Shown here: one piece after another, positions 12,057 through 23,565 of the stretch
How positions within the stretch are numbered: the stretch's first letter is position 1
Layout: every line of letters begins with the position of its first letter
Assembly: GCA_019321725.1 (NCBI GenBank)
Contig: CM033115.1
Span: forward strand, 10,302,673 to 10,366,672
Source: Paulownia fortunei
Lineage: Eukaryota > Streptophyta > Magnoliopsida > Lamiales > Paulowniaceae
Direction: 5' to 3'
DNA: 64,000 nucleotides
Position numbers and translations under genes: made by a program
Notes under the pieces: generated by a model
The model's database searches: none
Seen by the model: only the letters and a program-made list of their open reading frames with translations
Told to the model about the DNA's origin: nothing

Positions 12057-13900
12057 ACAGTTTCGTGTTTTTGATATGTTGTTTTCAGATTCATTTTGTG
12101 TTTATATATGATAAGCATGTATTATTTAATTGTTAAATATGTTGCAATTTTTGTTAGATTGTGGGATATAATATTTTTTGTAAATTATTTTTTTAGTTAA
12201 ATTGATGCACACACACAAACATTGGAATGTTTCGTTGGTTACAAGTTGGACACAAGCAATAGGTTTCGATTGTGGGCTTAAGTGATGCATGTGGGGTGAT
12301 GACCACATAAACTATTCGCATGTAAACATCCCATCGGATTGATGCCCGACGAGATTGATGGGACCCGTGGATGGCTACTCAATGCCCCAACGAGCTGGAC
12401 AACGGCTATTTGGCAGTCACCGGTCACAGAATAGAAGCAAGCGCAGCTTGCACCTACTGGCCGAGAGTAGTGTTCTCTCAATCGACTGCCCAATGTGTGT
12501 GTTGGGCAGTCACGTGTGTGTGTATGTGTTTTTATGGATTAAAAATTTTAATTAAAATTAAATATTAATTTTAATTTCAAAAAAATAGTTTTTCTTGAAA
12601 ACTTTGTTTTATCCCAGATCTTTAAAAATTGACAACTTTAAAACAACTTGGTAAGTTTATATGATTTAAAATTCATGTGATGAATGTTTATTGCATGATT
12701 TTTTTAGGATGATCATGGGTCTATGACCAATGTAATTTGATGTTATTTTAATTATCTTTGAGTGTTTGGGGCAGGGCTTGTGAGCCTCTTATTTTTATTA
12801 TATTTAAATTATCGCAATGAGAGTAGAATAGAAAATGAGGTTTCTATTTTAGTTTTGTAAATGAAGGATGTTCGAACCATAAAGGTCCTTGCTTATATGG
12901 GTTACTAAATACAATGTAATAGAATAGGAGATTCAAGGCCTATAAGTGTATTGGTACAAAAATAAAATATAATAGAAGTACTTCATATTTGTACCCTTAG
13001 ATTAACCTTGACCTATTTTTGGCTCAAACGGGTTGCATAGGTTAGTCATGATCATCCTATCGTTTTCGCATAGGATGCATGTTAGATATTATTTAATGTT
13101 CTTACTTGCGCACATATGATGATGAACATTAAATAACCCACCTAGTAATTTAATTAATGAGGTATTGGATAAAATCAAACTCTACTTAATTTACAAAATT
13201 AAGTAAAGAATTTTCTATAATTCAATTTCAAACAAAAATAGATAAGTTAGGTAGGATCTATCGTTCTAGGCCTACCATCAAAGGTTGAGACATGATGATG
13301 TTACCGCACTTTATCACTGGCCATGAGTCGTGGGGTGGTATTGTGCTGGAAAGTTGTGATCTCTACCAAGCATAGAGATGCTCGTGGAATGGACTCGTCA
13401 TTATGTTAGTCATGAATCATGGGACATCTTTATGCTCTATCTACATCAACATTAAATAGGTGTTGTTTGATACTTAGTACTATATGGACTTATAAAATTG
13501 GGATATATGGGAAGAGATGAGGCAAAACAAACTTAAGGGTTGTATAGTGATATATAATCGTCAAAGAGTTGACATAAAAATATTACACGGGCTCATAAAA
13601 TTAGGGTGTTAAATATTTTTGTTGGACCTAAGCCCACTAGAAAATTTGATTTCCCAAAACATCCATTAGGGGTGATGGAGTTTGAATAAAATAGTGGATG
13701 AGATTTAGTATTAAAGACCTTATATTAAATGAATATGATTTCCCTATAGTTTACTCATTTTTTTGCCTCACTTAGGATAATTGTTATCGCTTATAATTCC
13801 ACTAAAAACTATTCTTGACACCAATAAACATCACTAAGCTTCAATTCTATCCGGATTACTCTTAAAATTTTAGAATATTTCTCAAATTTGAGAGGTTGAC
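12057..13900 (+). other. Long untranslated leader of copia B
   Basis: There is no recognisable coding sequence between the primer site and the gag remnant. A GC-richer block at about 12300-12530 stands out from the AT-rich surroundings and contains strong inverted repeats. The small overlapping open frames in this block on both strands show no similarity that I recognise and are probably chance. Confidence 0.5.
12485..12510 (+). repeat. Perfect 9-bp hairpin in copia B leader
   Basis: ACTGCCCAA (12485-12493) and TTGGGCAGT (12502-12510) are exact reverse complements around an 8-base tg-repeat loop. A second inverted pair, CCCATC / GATGGG, brackets about 12330-12361. Such leader stems in retroelements can serve RNA dimerisation or packaging; that role here is inference. 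Confidence 0.7.
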
Positions 13901-15178
13901 AAATGTGCAAAAGAAGAGTTTTTATAAATAGTTGTGGAAAAAACTCTCATAAGAATTGTGGAAGTATCTCTCGTTACACATTCTACAAAGAGTTGTAGAG
14001 AAACTTTCTAAAATTATTGAAGAATGCCTCTTATAAAGAGTTATGGGAGATTCTAGCTGGCAAAGATAGAGGATTAATCAGGATAAGATTGGTTCATGCC
14101 ACTACTGCGGGATAATGGGGTATTAGAAGAGGGATGAAAGTATTAACTTGCTCAATGATTTAAAAAAATATTCTAAATAAAGTTTTGAATTAGAAAGAGT
14201 TCTAGTTCAAATTTAAATTTTAGTCGACATTGAAAATTCTTCTTAAGTATTAAATACTGGATATTGATCCCATCTCTGCAAAGAGTTGCAAGAGTTGATA
14301 AAAGGAACACCATCAGCGATGATGATTTTTCTTGGGTATAGGACATCGGATATGATTTCATCTTTTTAAAGAGTTGCAAAGAATGAGAGGATGATCTTTT
14401 AGCTTCAGAGTAGAGCAAATGTTGCTTCATTAGTTAAAGGAGCAATCCACTTAACTCTAGATGGAATTAAAGTTGTTCTATTTTTTTTTTCTTTAGTGCT
14501 AAAAGACACTAAGAGCATAATCTCTGTTGGACAGAGAAAGTTTGTTCGAAAGATCAAAGGTGGAAATTTTCCATGATTCTTGATGTTGGTATATTGACAA
14601 ATAATTAATACAATTGCAAATTCCATGCAAGTTATTTAACAAAATAAAAAGAAAATTAGATAATCATAGTTCCCAACTCTTATAGCATGTAAGATTTGGT
14701 CACATCTCTTAAAAAAGAATTCAGAGGTTGGCCCAATTGGTCAATTGAAAGGACATGTGAGTCATGTCTTAAGGAAAGATAACAAATCACCATTTGTTAG
14801 ACGAATGGAGTAAGCTAAAGATCTAATAGATTTGATCCATTCAGATGTATACATGTCCACTAAGTGTTAGTGCTCATGGGAACTATCACTACTTCATAAT
14901 CTTTACTGACAATTATTCTAGGTATGGTTATGTCTTTCTTATGAGATACAAATTTGAAGCCTTTAAAAAGTTTAAAAATTCAGATGTGAAGTGAAAAAAC
15001 AGATAGGGTTAAGTATCAATGCTCTTCGATCAGATAGACAGATAAGTACTAGAGCATACAGTTTCTTGATTATTTAAAACAGAATGAGATTCTCTCATAC
15101 TGGACTCCTCCTTCTACTCCACAACTTAACGAAGTTGAAGAATGCAGTAATTGAAACTTGTTGAACATGGTTCGATTT
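13901..15178 (+). pseudogene. Copia B gag zinc knuckle to integrase, part 1
   Basis: CHYCGIMGY followed by KRDE at about 14097-14140 looks like a decayed CCHC zinc knuckle of copia gag (normally CxxCGxxGHxxxxC). From about 14690 come a CESCLK-like integrase zinc-finger end, LIHSDVY, SRYGYVFLMRYK-like core residues in several frames, ALRSDRQ, and WTPPSTPQLNEVEE, the counterpart of the usual W(T/S)PPGTPQxNGVAER. The sequence breaks at MVRF-, exactly where the gypsy C LTR begins. It resumes as MSFTALHLSFWGYA at about 23575. Numerous stops are present. Confidence 0.75.
15174..15178 (+). repeat. Target site duplication of gypsy C, left copy
   Basis: GATTT directly before the LTR start TGTAATAC. 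It pairs with GATCT at 23566-23570 after the 3' LTR end TTACA, one mismatch. Confidence 0.8.
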
Positions 15179-16638
15179 TGTAATACCCAATTCTCTCCTA
15201 AATAACCAATAATAAGCATCTTGTATGAATATGCATCTAATCAATGTGTATTATTAAATTATGGCATACAAATAACATGATTGCACGAACTTGAATAATT
15301 GTTATTATATGCTCTAGTTATGCTTTAACATGCATTAGTACATAAAATATGAGATCAAACTTTTGTTTCTTGATTTAACATATTCCTTAAGTGCCTTTTT
15401 GTAGTAAAAAGTTTGGTATCCCGGTTTAGAAAGATTGATGTGTTGAATGGCCATGAAATGAATTATTTGTATTGCTCCATACTAGTTATATGCTAAAGTG
15501 ATTAATTGCCTAAATATTTACTTGAAATATGTTACATTTGGCTAAGAACTAAAAGTATGCAAAATGATGCAATTTGATTGGTTGGTTAACTAGGTTGCAT
15601 AAAATCATTCTAAACCGCATTGCACTTGATTAAAATACCAAAGCATCAATTTTTGTCATCTCCTTAGCCTATGAATGTGGCTTTTGGTATGAGAAGACAC
15701 CAAGCATGATGCAACCAATCATCACCCTCCACTTACTCTCTTTGAAAGGTCAAAAAAATCATTTTCATCCATATTTCTTGTGGAAGTACCTCAAAAATGA
15801 CCAGCCCTTAGTCTCTTAAGTTTCTCCCAAATATCTACACTCTCATACTCATAAAAATTGAATTCAATCCATAGGAATTCATAGAACACAAACTAGAATA
15901 AGTTCCACCCTTTTTAAGCTTAAAAACTGTTGATTTTGAAGTTTAATTCCAACTTAATCAAGGTATATTCTTTTTCAATGTTTCTTATGATGAATTTGTA
16001 GTATCTTGGATGGTTACATGTTTTAGTATGTTTTTGTATAATTGAAAACTTAAGTAAGTTACACTTGAAGCCAAAACCAAGTTAATTAAGCTAGTTTTTA
16101 GCATAATTGATAGTCTTGTGAAATTATTTAATTTACTTGTTTCTATTGATTTTGTAATTCTTATATTGTGTTTAAAGTTGCCTATAAATGATTGTGAACA
16201 ATAGCAATTAGTTTGCTTAACTGAAGGTTTGAATCAATTTAAGTTAGAATCAAGTTTGATTGATGGTCGGGTGGACAAAGAACGCAGGAAGGACCGACGG
16301 ACCCAACAAATGGTGGTAAATATTTGAGGTTGAAAAACCGATATAGAAAAGCCACAATGAATGAGATAGAATACGGCTAATACCTGGGTTGAAAGACCAA
16401 GTATGAAAACCCCGTATTAGTTCTTTTATTGGCCAATCATTGTGAACAAGTTCCAAAAACTACGGTCTATCGCTATTAGTTAGGTACCACACTTCAAAAA
16501 CCCTAAAGAATGATTTATGAAAGAACGTTATTAAATTAAATATTGCATTTAATCATTTATGTGATTTGTATGAATGTTATTTGTTATTGCATCAGTTTCA
16601 CCTTACTGAGCCTTTAGCTCATTAAATTCATGTGATGT
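15179..16638 (+). repeat. Gypsy C 5' LTR with two internal deletions
   Basis: It matches the 3' LTR from TGTAATACCCAATTCTCTCC onward but is about 830 bp shorter. One gap is near 16258: gaatcaagttt runs straight into gattgatggtcggg, about 500 bp missing relative to 22355-22855. A second gap at the end (after catgtgatgtag) removes the terminal 330 bp or so, bringing the primer site against truncated LTR. Confidence 0.85.
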
Positions 16639-16640
16639 AG

Positions 16641-16656
16641 TTTGTGGTATTAGAGC
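16641..16656 (+). promoter_or_regulatory. Gypsy C primer binding site
   Basis: TGGTATTAGAGC is a one-base variant of the tRNA-Met-complementary TGGTATCAGAGC. The same context (gtttgtggtatgagagcgaaggtttagtcattcc) follows an intact LTR end at 59722. This shows that the deletion at the LTR end, not a shift of the site, explains its position here. Confidence 0.8.
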
Positions 16657-16841
16657 GGAGGTTTAGTCATTCCTGTAGACAGAAGAAGGATATGAACACA
16701 TCCTGACTGGAAAACTCGGTCAACTACTTGTTTATTTGCCTTTATGTTTATTTGATTATATCTCATTTCATGTTATTGTCATGATTATACATTTATTATT
16801 GGATAACGAATAGAATGAGATTGGGTAATGCATATCAAGTC

Positions 16842-17815
16842 ATGGCACCAAAAAGAAAGACAATGGATGATCATGAGGGTAATCATAGTGTGGTGGACAA
16901 TTTGACTGATCTCATTCAACAACAAACTAGAATGCATGGTGAACAGATACAATAATTGCTAGATATGCAACAAAGAACCCAAGAACAGAATCAGCGACTT
17001 CCTTTACCACAAGCTCGATAGGATCCTTCACTGGCTGTATATGAGAAGTTTAGAAAGATAAAACCGGTTGATTTTAATGGTGGGTCTGATCCTATGGTTG
17101 CAAATGAATGGGTGAAATCTTTAGACACTATTTTTGACTACATATGAATTGATGATGCTGAGAAGGTACTCTGTGCAATTTTCTTATTTAAGAAGGATGC
17201 TAGAACTTGGTGGGAATGAGCTAAACTTACAGTGAATATGGAAGAGCTAACTTGGAAAAGATTTAAAATAATATTTTATGATAAGTATTTCACTAGAGAT
17301 GCTAGATCGCTTAATGTAAAAGAATTTTTGGAGTTAAAACAAGGAAGGATGTTTGTATGTGATTATGTGAGAAAATTTGAACAGGGTTGCAAATATGTAC
17401 CATACATCGCCAAAGACAACAATAAGAAGATAGATCAATTCTTGAGGGGTCTTAATCCTGAAATTAGAAGAGATGTGAGAATGTCTTTAGTAACAGAGTT
17501 TAGAGAACTAGTGGACAAGGCTTTGATGGCTGACTTAGATGAGAAAGAGATTGAGAAATTCCAACAACAAAAGAAGCAAGTATTCACTCCAAGAAATCTA
17601 AACCAATGGAAGAAAAGAGAGCAAAAATCAAGATAAGGGAATGAAAAGCGTCCTGGAGTTGGACAGAGTTCGACTACAATTGAAAGGCCTAAATGTGCTA
17701 AGTGTAGGAAGAATCATTTTGGGGAATGCTATAGTGGTACTAATCATTGCTTTAAGTGTAAAAAGCTTGGGCATATAACAAATGATTGCCCAATAGTATA
17801 GGGGAAAGTTCAAGG
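16842..17815 (+). pseudogene. Gypsy C gag (capsid plus zinc knuckle), with stops
   Basis: It begins ATGGCACCAAAAAG at 16842. The retrotransposon gag domain is recognisable from VDFNGGSDP and ANEWVKSL through [13 protein letters not shown] (17254 onward) and FLELKQGRM to [14 protein letters not shown]. An open stretch runs from 17232 to 17636. A zinc knuckle follows, CFKCKKLGHITNDC at about 17751-17792, preceded by a second Cys-His cluster (CAKCRKNHFGEC) typical of plant chromoviruses. At least four in-frame stops (e.g. before 17037, at 17216 and at 17634) prevent production of a full protein. Gag would form the cytoplasmic virus-like particle. Confidence 0.85.
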
Positions 17816-20800
17816 AAGAGTGTATGCAACAAGTCGATGCAGATGCTTCCATAGTTACAGGTACTATTTTAATTTCTGGAATACCTACAATTGTATTGAT
17901 AGATTTTGGATCTACGCATTCATTTGCATCACGTGTATTTGTGAGAAAATTGGGCATTTCACTAGATTTATTAAAAGTAAGGTACAGTATAACTGTTCCA
18001 TCCAGGGAAGAAATGGATTCCAATCAAATATTAAGGGCTTGTTCTATTCAGATTAGTGATAGAACTCTCTATGCAGATCTTGTTGTTTTACCGATGCCAA
18101 ATTTTGAGGTTATTCTAGGTGTGGATTGGCTTACCAAATATCATGCAACAATTGATTGTAACAAGAAGATTGTGATTTTTCAGCCACGTGGAGAAGAACA
18201 GTTTGTGTTTAGTGGTACCTTATTCTCACGATCCTTACCAATTATATCTGCCTTGAAAGCTCAAAAGGTGTTGAATAAAGGTTGTGTTGGATATTTGGCA
18301 AGTGTTCTGGATACCTCAATTGAAGCACAATCGAAGCAAGAAAATGTAAATGTGGTTCAAGAATTTCTTGAGGTATTTTTAGATGATTTATCGGGACTAC
18401 CACCAAATTGAGAGATCGAATTTGTGATTGATGTTATGCCAGGAACTACTCCTATTTCTAAAGCACCATACCAAATAGCACCAACAGAATTGAAAGAGTT
18501 AAAAGTTCAATTGCAAAAATTGCTTGATAAGGGTTTTATTCGCCCTAGTTATTCTCCTTGGGGAGCACCTGTGTTGTTCGTGAAAAAAAAGGATGGTACA
18601 TTGTGATTGTGCATTGATTATAGAGAGTTGAATAAAATAACAATCAAGAATAAGTATCCAGTCCCAAGAATAGATGATTTGTTTGATCAATTGCAATGAG
18701 CATCTGTATTTTTTAAGATTGATTTGCGCTCTAGGTATCATCAATTAAAGATAAAGGAAGAAAACATACCAAAAACTGCATTTCGAACAAGGTATGGACA
18801 TTATGAATTTCTAGTGATGCCTTTCAATTTAACCAATGCCCCTGCAGCTTTTATGGATCAAATGAATAGGGTGTTCAAGCAATATCTTGATAAATTGATG
18901 ATTGTGTTTATTGATGACATCCTAATTTATTCATATGATAAAGAAGAGCACAAAGAACATTTGAAGATTGTGCTGCAAGTTCTTAAAGGAACACAGTTGT
19001 ATGCTAAATTCAAGAAGTGTGAGTTTTGGCTTGAACAAGTGGTATTCCTAAGCCATGTAGTATCAAAGGATGGTATTTCTGTTGATTCGAGCAAGGTAGA
19101 AGCTGTCATTAAGTGGCTAACACCAATAAATGTATCAGAAGTAAGGAGTTTCTTGGGATTAGTAGGGTACTATCAATGATTTGTTCAGGGATTTTCAAAG
19201 ATAGCAACTCCAATGACAATGTTAACAAGAAAGAATGTGAAGTTCTTGTGGACCGATGCTTGTGAAATAAGTTTTCCAGAACTGAAATATAAATTGACTA
19301 CAACTTCTGTTCTTACCATTCCAACTGGAATTGGTAGATTCGTGGTGTATAGCAACACTTCAAAAAATAGTTTGGGTGTTGTTTTGATGTAAAATGGGAA
19401 GGTTATTGCCTATGCTTCAAGGCATTTGATGGAATATGAAAAGAATTATCCAACCCATGATTTGGAACTTGCTGTTGTGATTTTTGCCTTGAAAATTTGG
19501 AGATATTATTTGTATGGTGAGAAGTGTGAGATATACACAAATCATAAAAGTTTGAAGTATTTTTTTACCCAAAAAGAGTTGAATATGAGACAAAGAAGAT
19601 GGTTAGAACTTGTGAAGGATTATGATTATGTGATCAACTATCATTTTGGTAAAGCGAATGTGGTTGCAGATGCATTAAGCAGAAAATCCATGTCTTCTAT
19701 TTTTGTTATACAAAAGTCAATATTACTAGATTTGCAGAGATTAGAGCTTTGAATTATACCTAAAGGGAAAAAGTGTTTGTTGTCAGCCTTAGTATTGAGA
19801 CGTGCACTTCAAAATAGAATTAGAGAAGGTTAAAAGGTGGACAAGCATTTATGTAGATTGAAAAGAAAGATTGAAGCTGGAAAGAGGTCAGACTTCTCTA
19901 TTACTGATGATAGGATTATTCGATATAAAAGGAGACTGTGTGTGCTGTTTGACAAGACCATGAAATGAGATATTTTAGAAGAAGCTCATACTACTCCTTA
20001 CTCAATACACCCAAGTTAGCACAAAAATATATAAGAACTTACAACAATATTATTGGTGGCCTAAAATAAAGAGAGATATAGCAAAATTTATGGCTGAATG
20101 TCTAACTTATCAACAAGTTAAGATTGAACATCAAAGACCATCAGGGTTGTTAAAGCCTTTGTTGATTCCAAAGTGGAAAGGAAGCACATTACAATGGACT
20201 TTGTACTTGGATTACCTAGAACATAAAAGGGGTATAATTTCATATGGATGATTGTTGATAGATTAACTAAATCAGCCCATTTTCTTCCAATGAAATCCAC
20301 ATACAATATGGACCAGTATGCTTAACAATATATTAAAGAGATAGTCAAGTTACATGGGGTGCCAGTTTCAATAGTGTCTGACAGAAATCCTAAGTTTAAA
20401 TCTACATTTTGGAAGAGCTTACACAGTACCATGGGAATAAAACTTGCATTCAGTACAACATTTCATCTACAAAGTGACGAACAATTAGAGAGGGTTATTT
20501 AGATATTAGAGGATATGTTAAGAGCTTGTGTGCTAAATTTTCAAGGGAGTTGGGATGCAAAGCTTCCATTAGTGGAGTTTACTTATAATAATAGCTACCA
20601 ATCAACAATTGGAATAGCATCTTATGAAGCATTGTATGGAAGGAAATGTAGATCTCCAGTTCATTGGGATGAAGTTGGAGAACGAAGCCTACTTGGTCCA
20701 AAAATAGTTCAACATACCGCTAAGGTAGTGGAGAAGATACGAGAGAGAATGAAGATTGCGCAGAGTAGATAGAAAAGTTATGTAGATAAATGGAGAAAAG

Positions 20801-21256
20801 ATCTAGAGTTTGTCATTGGGGATCATGTGTTCTTAAAAGTAGCTCCAATGAAAGGTGTTATGAGATTTGGAAAGAAAGGAAAACTCAGCCTAAGGTATGT
20901 CGACCCATTTGAGATTCTTAAAAGTGTTGGTAATAAAACTTATAGAGTGGCCTTACCTCCATCATTATCTAGTGTTCACAATGTTTTCCATGTGTCTATG
21001 TTGAGAAAGTACATTTCAAACCCTTCTCGTGTGTTGAGTTATGAACTATTGGATTGACTCCTCATTTAGCTTATGAAGAGAAACCAGTGCAAATTTTGGA
21101 TCAGAAGGAAAAAGAGTTGAGAATGAAAAAGATTCGACATGTTAAAGTATTGTGGAGGAATCATTCAATAGAAGAGACCACGTGGGAAAGAGAATAAGAA
21201 ATGCAAAGCAAGTACCCAGAATTATTTGGTACGTCAAATTTCGAGGATGAAATTTT
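17816..21256 (+). pseudogene. Gypsy C pol (protease, RT, RNase H, integrase, chromodomain), broken
   Basis: Domains are in gypsy order. Protease has VLIDFGSTHSF near 17893 (family form usually LIDSGAxHSF). RT at about 18421-19180 has [31 protein letters not shown] and catalytic [10 protein letters not shown] at about 18904-18933. RNase H at about 19320-19700 has [14 protein letters not shown] and ADALSRKS. Integrase at about 20190-20770 has DRLTKSAHFLP, SIVSDRNPKF and EALYGRKCRSP. A C-terminal VFHVSMLRKY motif and a chromodomain-like end (VKVLWRNHS, ETTWERE) lie near 21140-21230. Stops interrupt it at 18409, 18603, 18697, 19177, 19388, 19750, 20226, 20768 and elsewhere. The chromodomain-like tail suggests targeting to modified histones, as known for the clade. 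Confidence 0.88.
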
Positions 21257-21273
21257 TATAAGGAATGAAGGAT

Positions 21274-23565
21274 TGTAATACTCAATTCTCTCCTACATAG
21301 CTAATAATAAGCATCTTGCATGAATATGCATCTAATCAATGTGTATTATTGAATTATGGCATACAAATATCATGATTGCACAAACTTGAATAATTGTTAT
21401 TATATGCTCTAGTTATGCTTTAACATGCATTAGTACATAAAATATGAGATCAAATTTTTGTTTATTGATTTAACATATTCTTTAAGTACCTTTTTGTTGT
21501 GAAAAGCTCGGCATCTCGGTTAAGGCAGATTGATGTGTTGAATGACCATAAAATAAAATTATTTGTATTGCTCCATACTAGTTATATGCTAAAGTGATTA
21601 ATTGCCTAAATATTTACTTGAAATATGTTACATTTGTCTAAGAACTAAAAGTATGCAAAATGGTGCAATTTGATTGATTGGTTGACAAGGCTGCATAAAA
21701 CTATTCTAAACCGCATTGCACTTGATTATAACACCAAAGCATCAATTTTTGTCATCTCCTTAGCCCATGAACGTAGCGTTTGGCATAAGAAGACACCAAG
21801 CATGATGCAACCAATCATCACCCTCCACTTACCTCTCTTTGAAAGGTCAAAGAAATCATTTTCATCCATATTTCTTATGAAAGTACCTCAAAAATGACCA
21901 GCCCTTATTCTCCTAAGTTTCTCCCAAATTTCTACACTCTCATACTCACAAAAATTGAATTCAATCCATAGGAATTCATAGAACATAAACTAGAACAAGT
22001 TCCACCCTTTTTAAGCTTGAAAATCGTTGATTTTGAAGTTTAATTCCAACTTAATCAAGGGATATTCTTTTCCAATGTTTCTTATGATGAATTTATAGTA
22101 TCTTGAATGGTTACATGTTTTAGTATGTTTTTGTATGATTGAAAACTTAAGTAAGTTACACTTGAAGCCAAAACTAAGTTAATTAAGCTAGTTTTTAGCA
22201 AAATTGATAGTCTTGTGAAATTATTTAATTTACTTGTTTCTATTGATTTTGTAATGCTTATATTGTGTTTGAAGGTGCCTACAAATGATTGTGAACAATA
22301 GTAATTAGTTTGCCTAATTGAAGGTTATAATCAATTTAAGTTAAAATCAAGTTTATGTCATTCTAATTCGAATTGTGTTCATGTTTTAGGGGCTGCCTTA
22401 ATAATTATGTTTATATTATTAGTTATTTAATGGCTGTCCTAATGTTTAATATCTTGAATTAGTAGTAAAATATAGAGTATGCATTATTTTTAAGATTATG
22501 TAATTGATATGGAATTATTTATAAAAGATTGAAAAGTGTATATGAACGAACTTTAACTAGAATAGACTAAATGATTTATAAAAAAGATATTAAATGGTAC
22601 ATGATTTGATTATGTTAGGCCTTTAACATATCCTATCTTCCAAAAAGATTGGTCTTTTCACTTGCCACAAAGTGAACTTGAGGTAAGTTGAAGCTTTCAT
22701 TTGTTGTACCACAAGAATCATATAATGTTGTTAATGTTTTAATGTGATTGTTATTATTTGTCAAATGATGTAATGTTTGATGCATTTATGATTCATGAAG
22801 CATGACACTATTAAGAATATAATGAGGTTTTTGAAAAGAAAGTATGGTACTTGATTGATGGTCGGTAGACAAGGAACGCGGGAGGGACCAGCAGACCCAA
22901 CAAATGGTGGCAAATACTTGAGGTTGAAAAACTTGTATAGGAAAGCCACAATGAATGAAATAAAATACGGCTAATACCTGAAGTTGAAAGACCAAGTATA
23001 GAAACCCTATATTAGTTCTCTTATTGGCCAATCATTACGAACAGGTTCCAAAAACAAAGGTATATCGCTATTAGTTAGGTACCACACTTCAAGGGCCCTA
23101 AAGAATGATTTATGAAAGAAAGTTATTAAATTGAATACTGAATTTAATCATTTATGTGATTTGTATGTATGCTATTTGTTATTGCATCAGTTTTATCTTA
23201 CTGAGCCTTTAGGTCATTAAGTTCATATGATGTAGGTGAAAATATACAGGTTTAAAGGTTGACTGAGTCTCCATAGCGGTCGGACAGAGATTTATTTATG
23301 TGCCATGCTTTGAGCTATTTTGAATCATATTTTGAAAACTCTGTTTTGTTTTAAATAAGCCGCTCTGTTATGGTTTTGTAAATAGTTGTACTCAGTTTTA
23401 ATATATGTATATAGTGTGTTTAAAATGATTCAAGCTCTTTCTCTTGTAGCTAAAAATGAAAACTTTTATTAAAAACCATAACTCGAGTAATGATGAAAAA
23501 TTAACATTTCTTGACTTAACTTATCAGCTTGTTTAGGCTTTGCAGTTAGGTTAAGGGGTATTACA
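21274..23565 (+). repeat. Gypsy C 3' LTR (2.3 kb)
   Basis: It starts TGTAATACTCAATTCTCTCC after a purine-rich aggaatgaaggat PPT and ends aggggtattaca. It is complete and serves as the reference for the deletions in the 5' LTR. Confidence 0.88.

Larger units (their letters stand above)
15179..23565 (+). mobile_element. Gypsy C, chromovirus (Tekay/Del-like), decayed
   Basis: LTR-gag-protease-RT-RNase H-integrase-chromodomain-LTR order, a 5-bp target duplication and LTRs over 2 kb fit the Tekay/Del chromovirus clade. The element sits inside the integrase of copia B and is the innermost and youngest layer of this nest. Frames carry many stops, so it is not autonomous. A partial relative lies at 57250-60050. 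Confidence 0.88.

Noticed and set aside
12278..12568. Overlapping small frames on both strands in the GC-rich block
   Set aside because: Low stop density from GC content explains them. None resembles a known protein and they lie in a retroelement leader.
17628..18023. 131-codon minus-strand open frame
   Set aside because: It is the reverse shadow of gypsy C gag/protease; no independent protein character.
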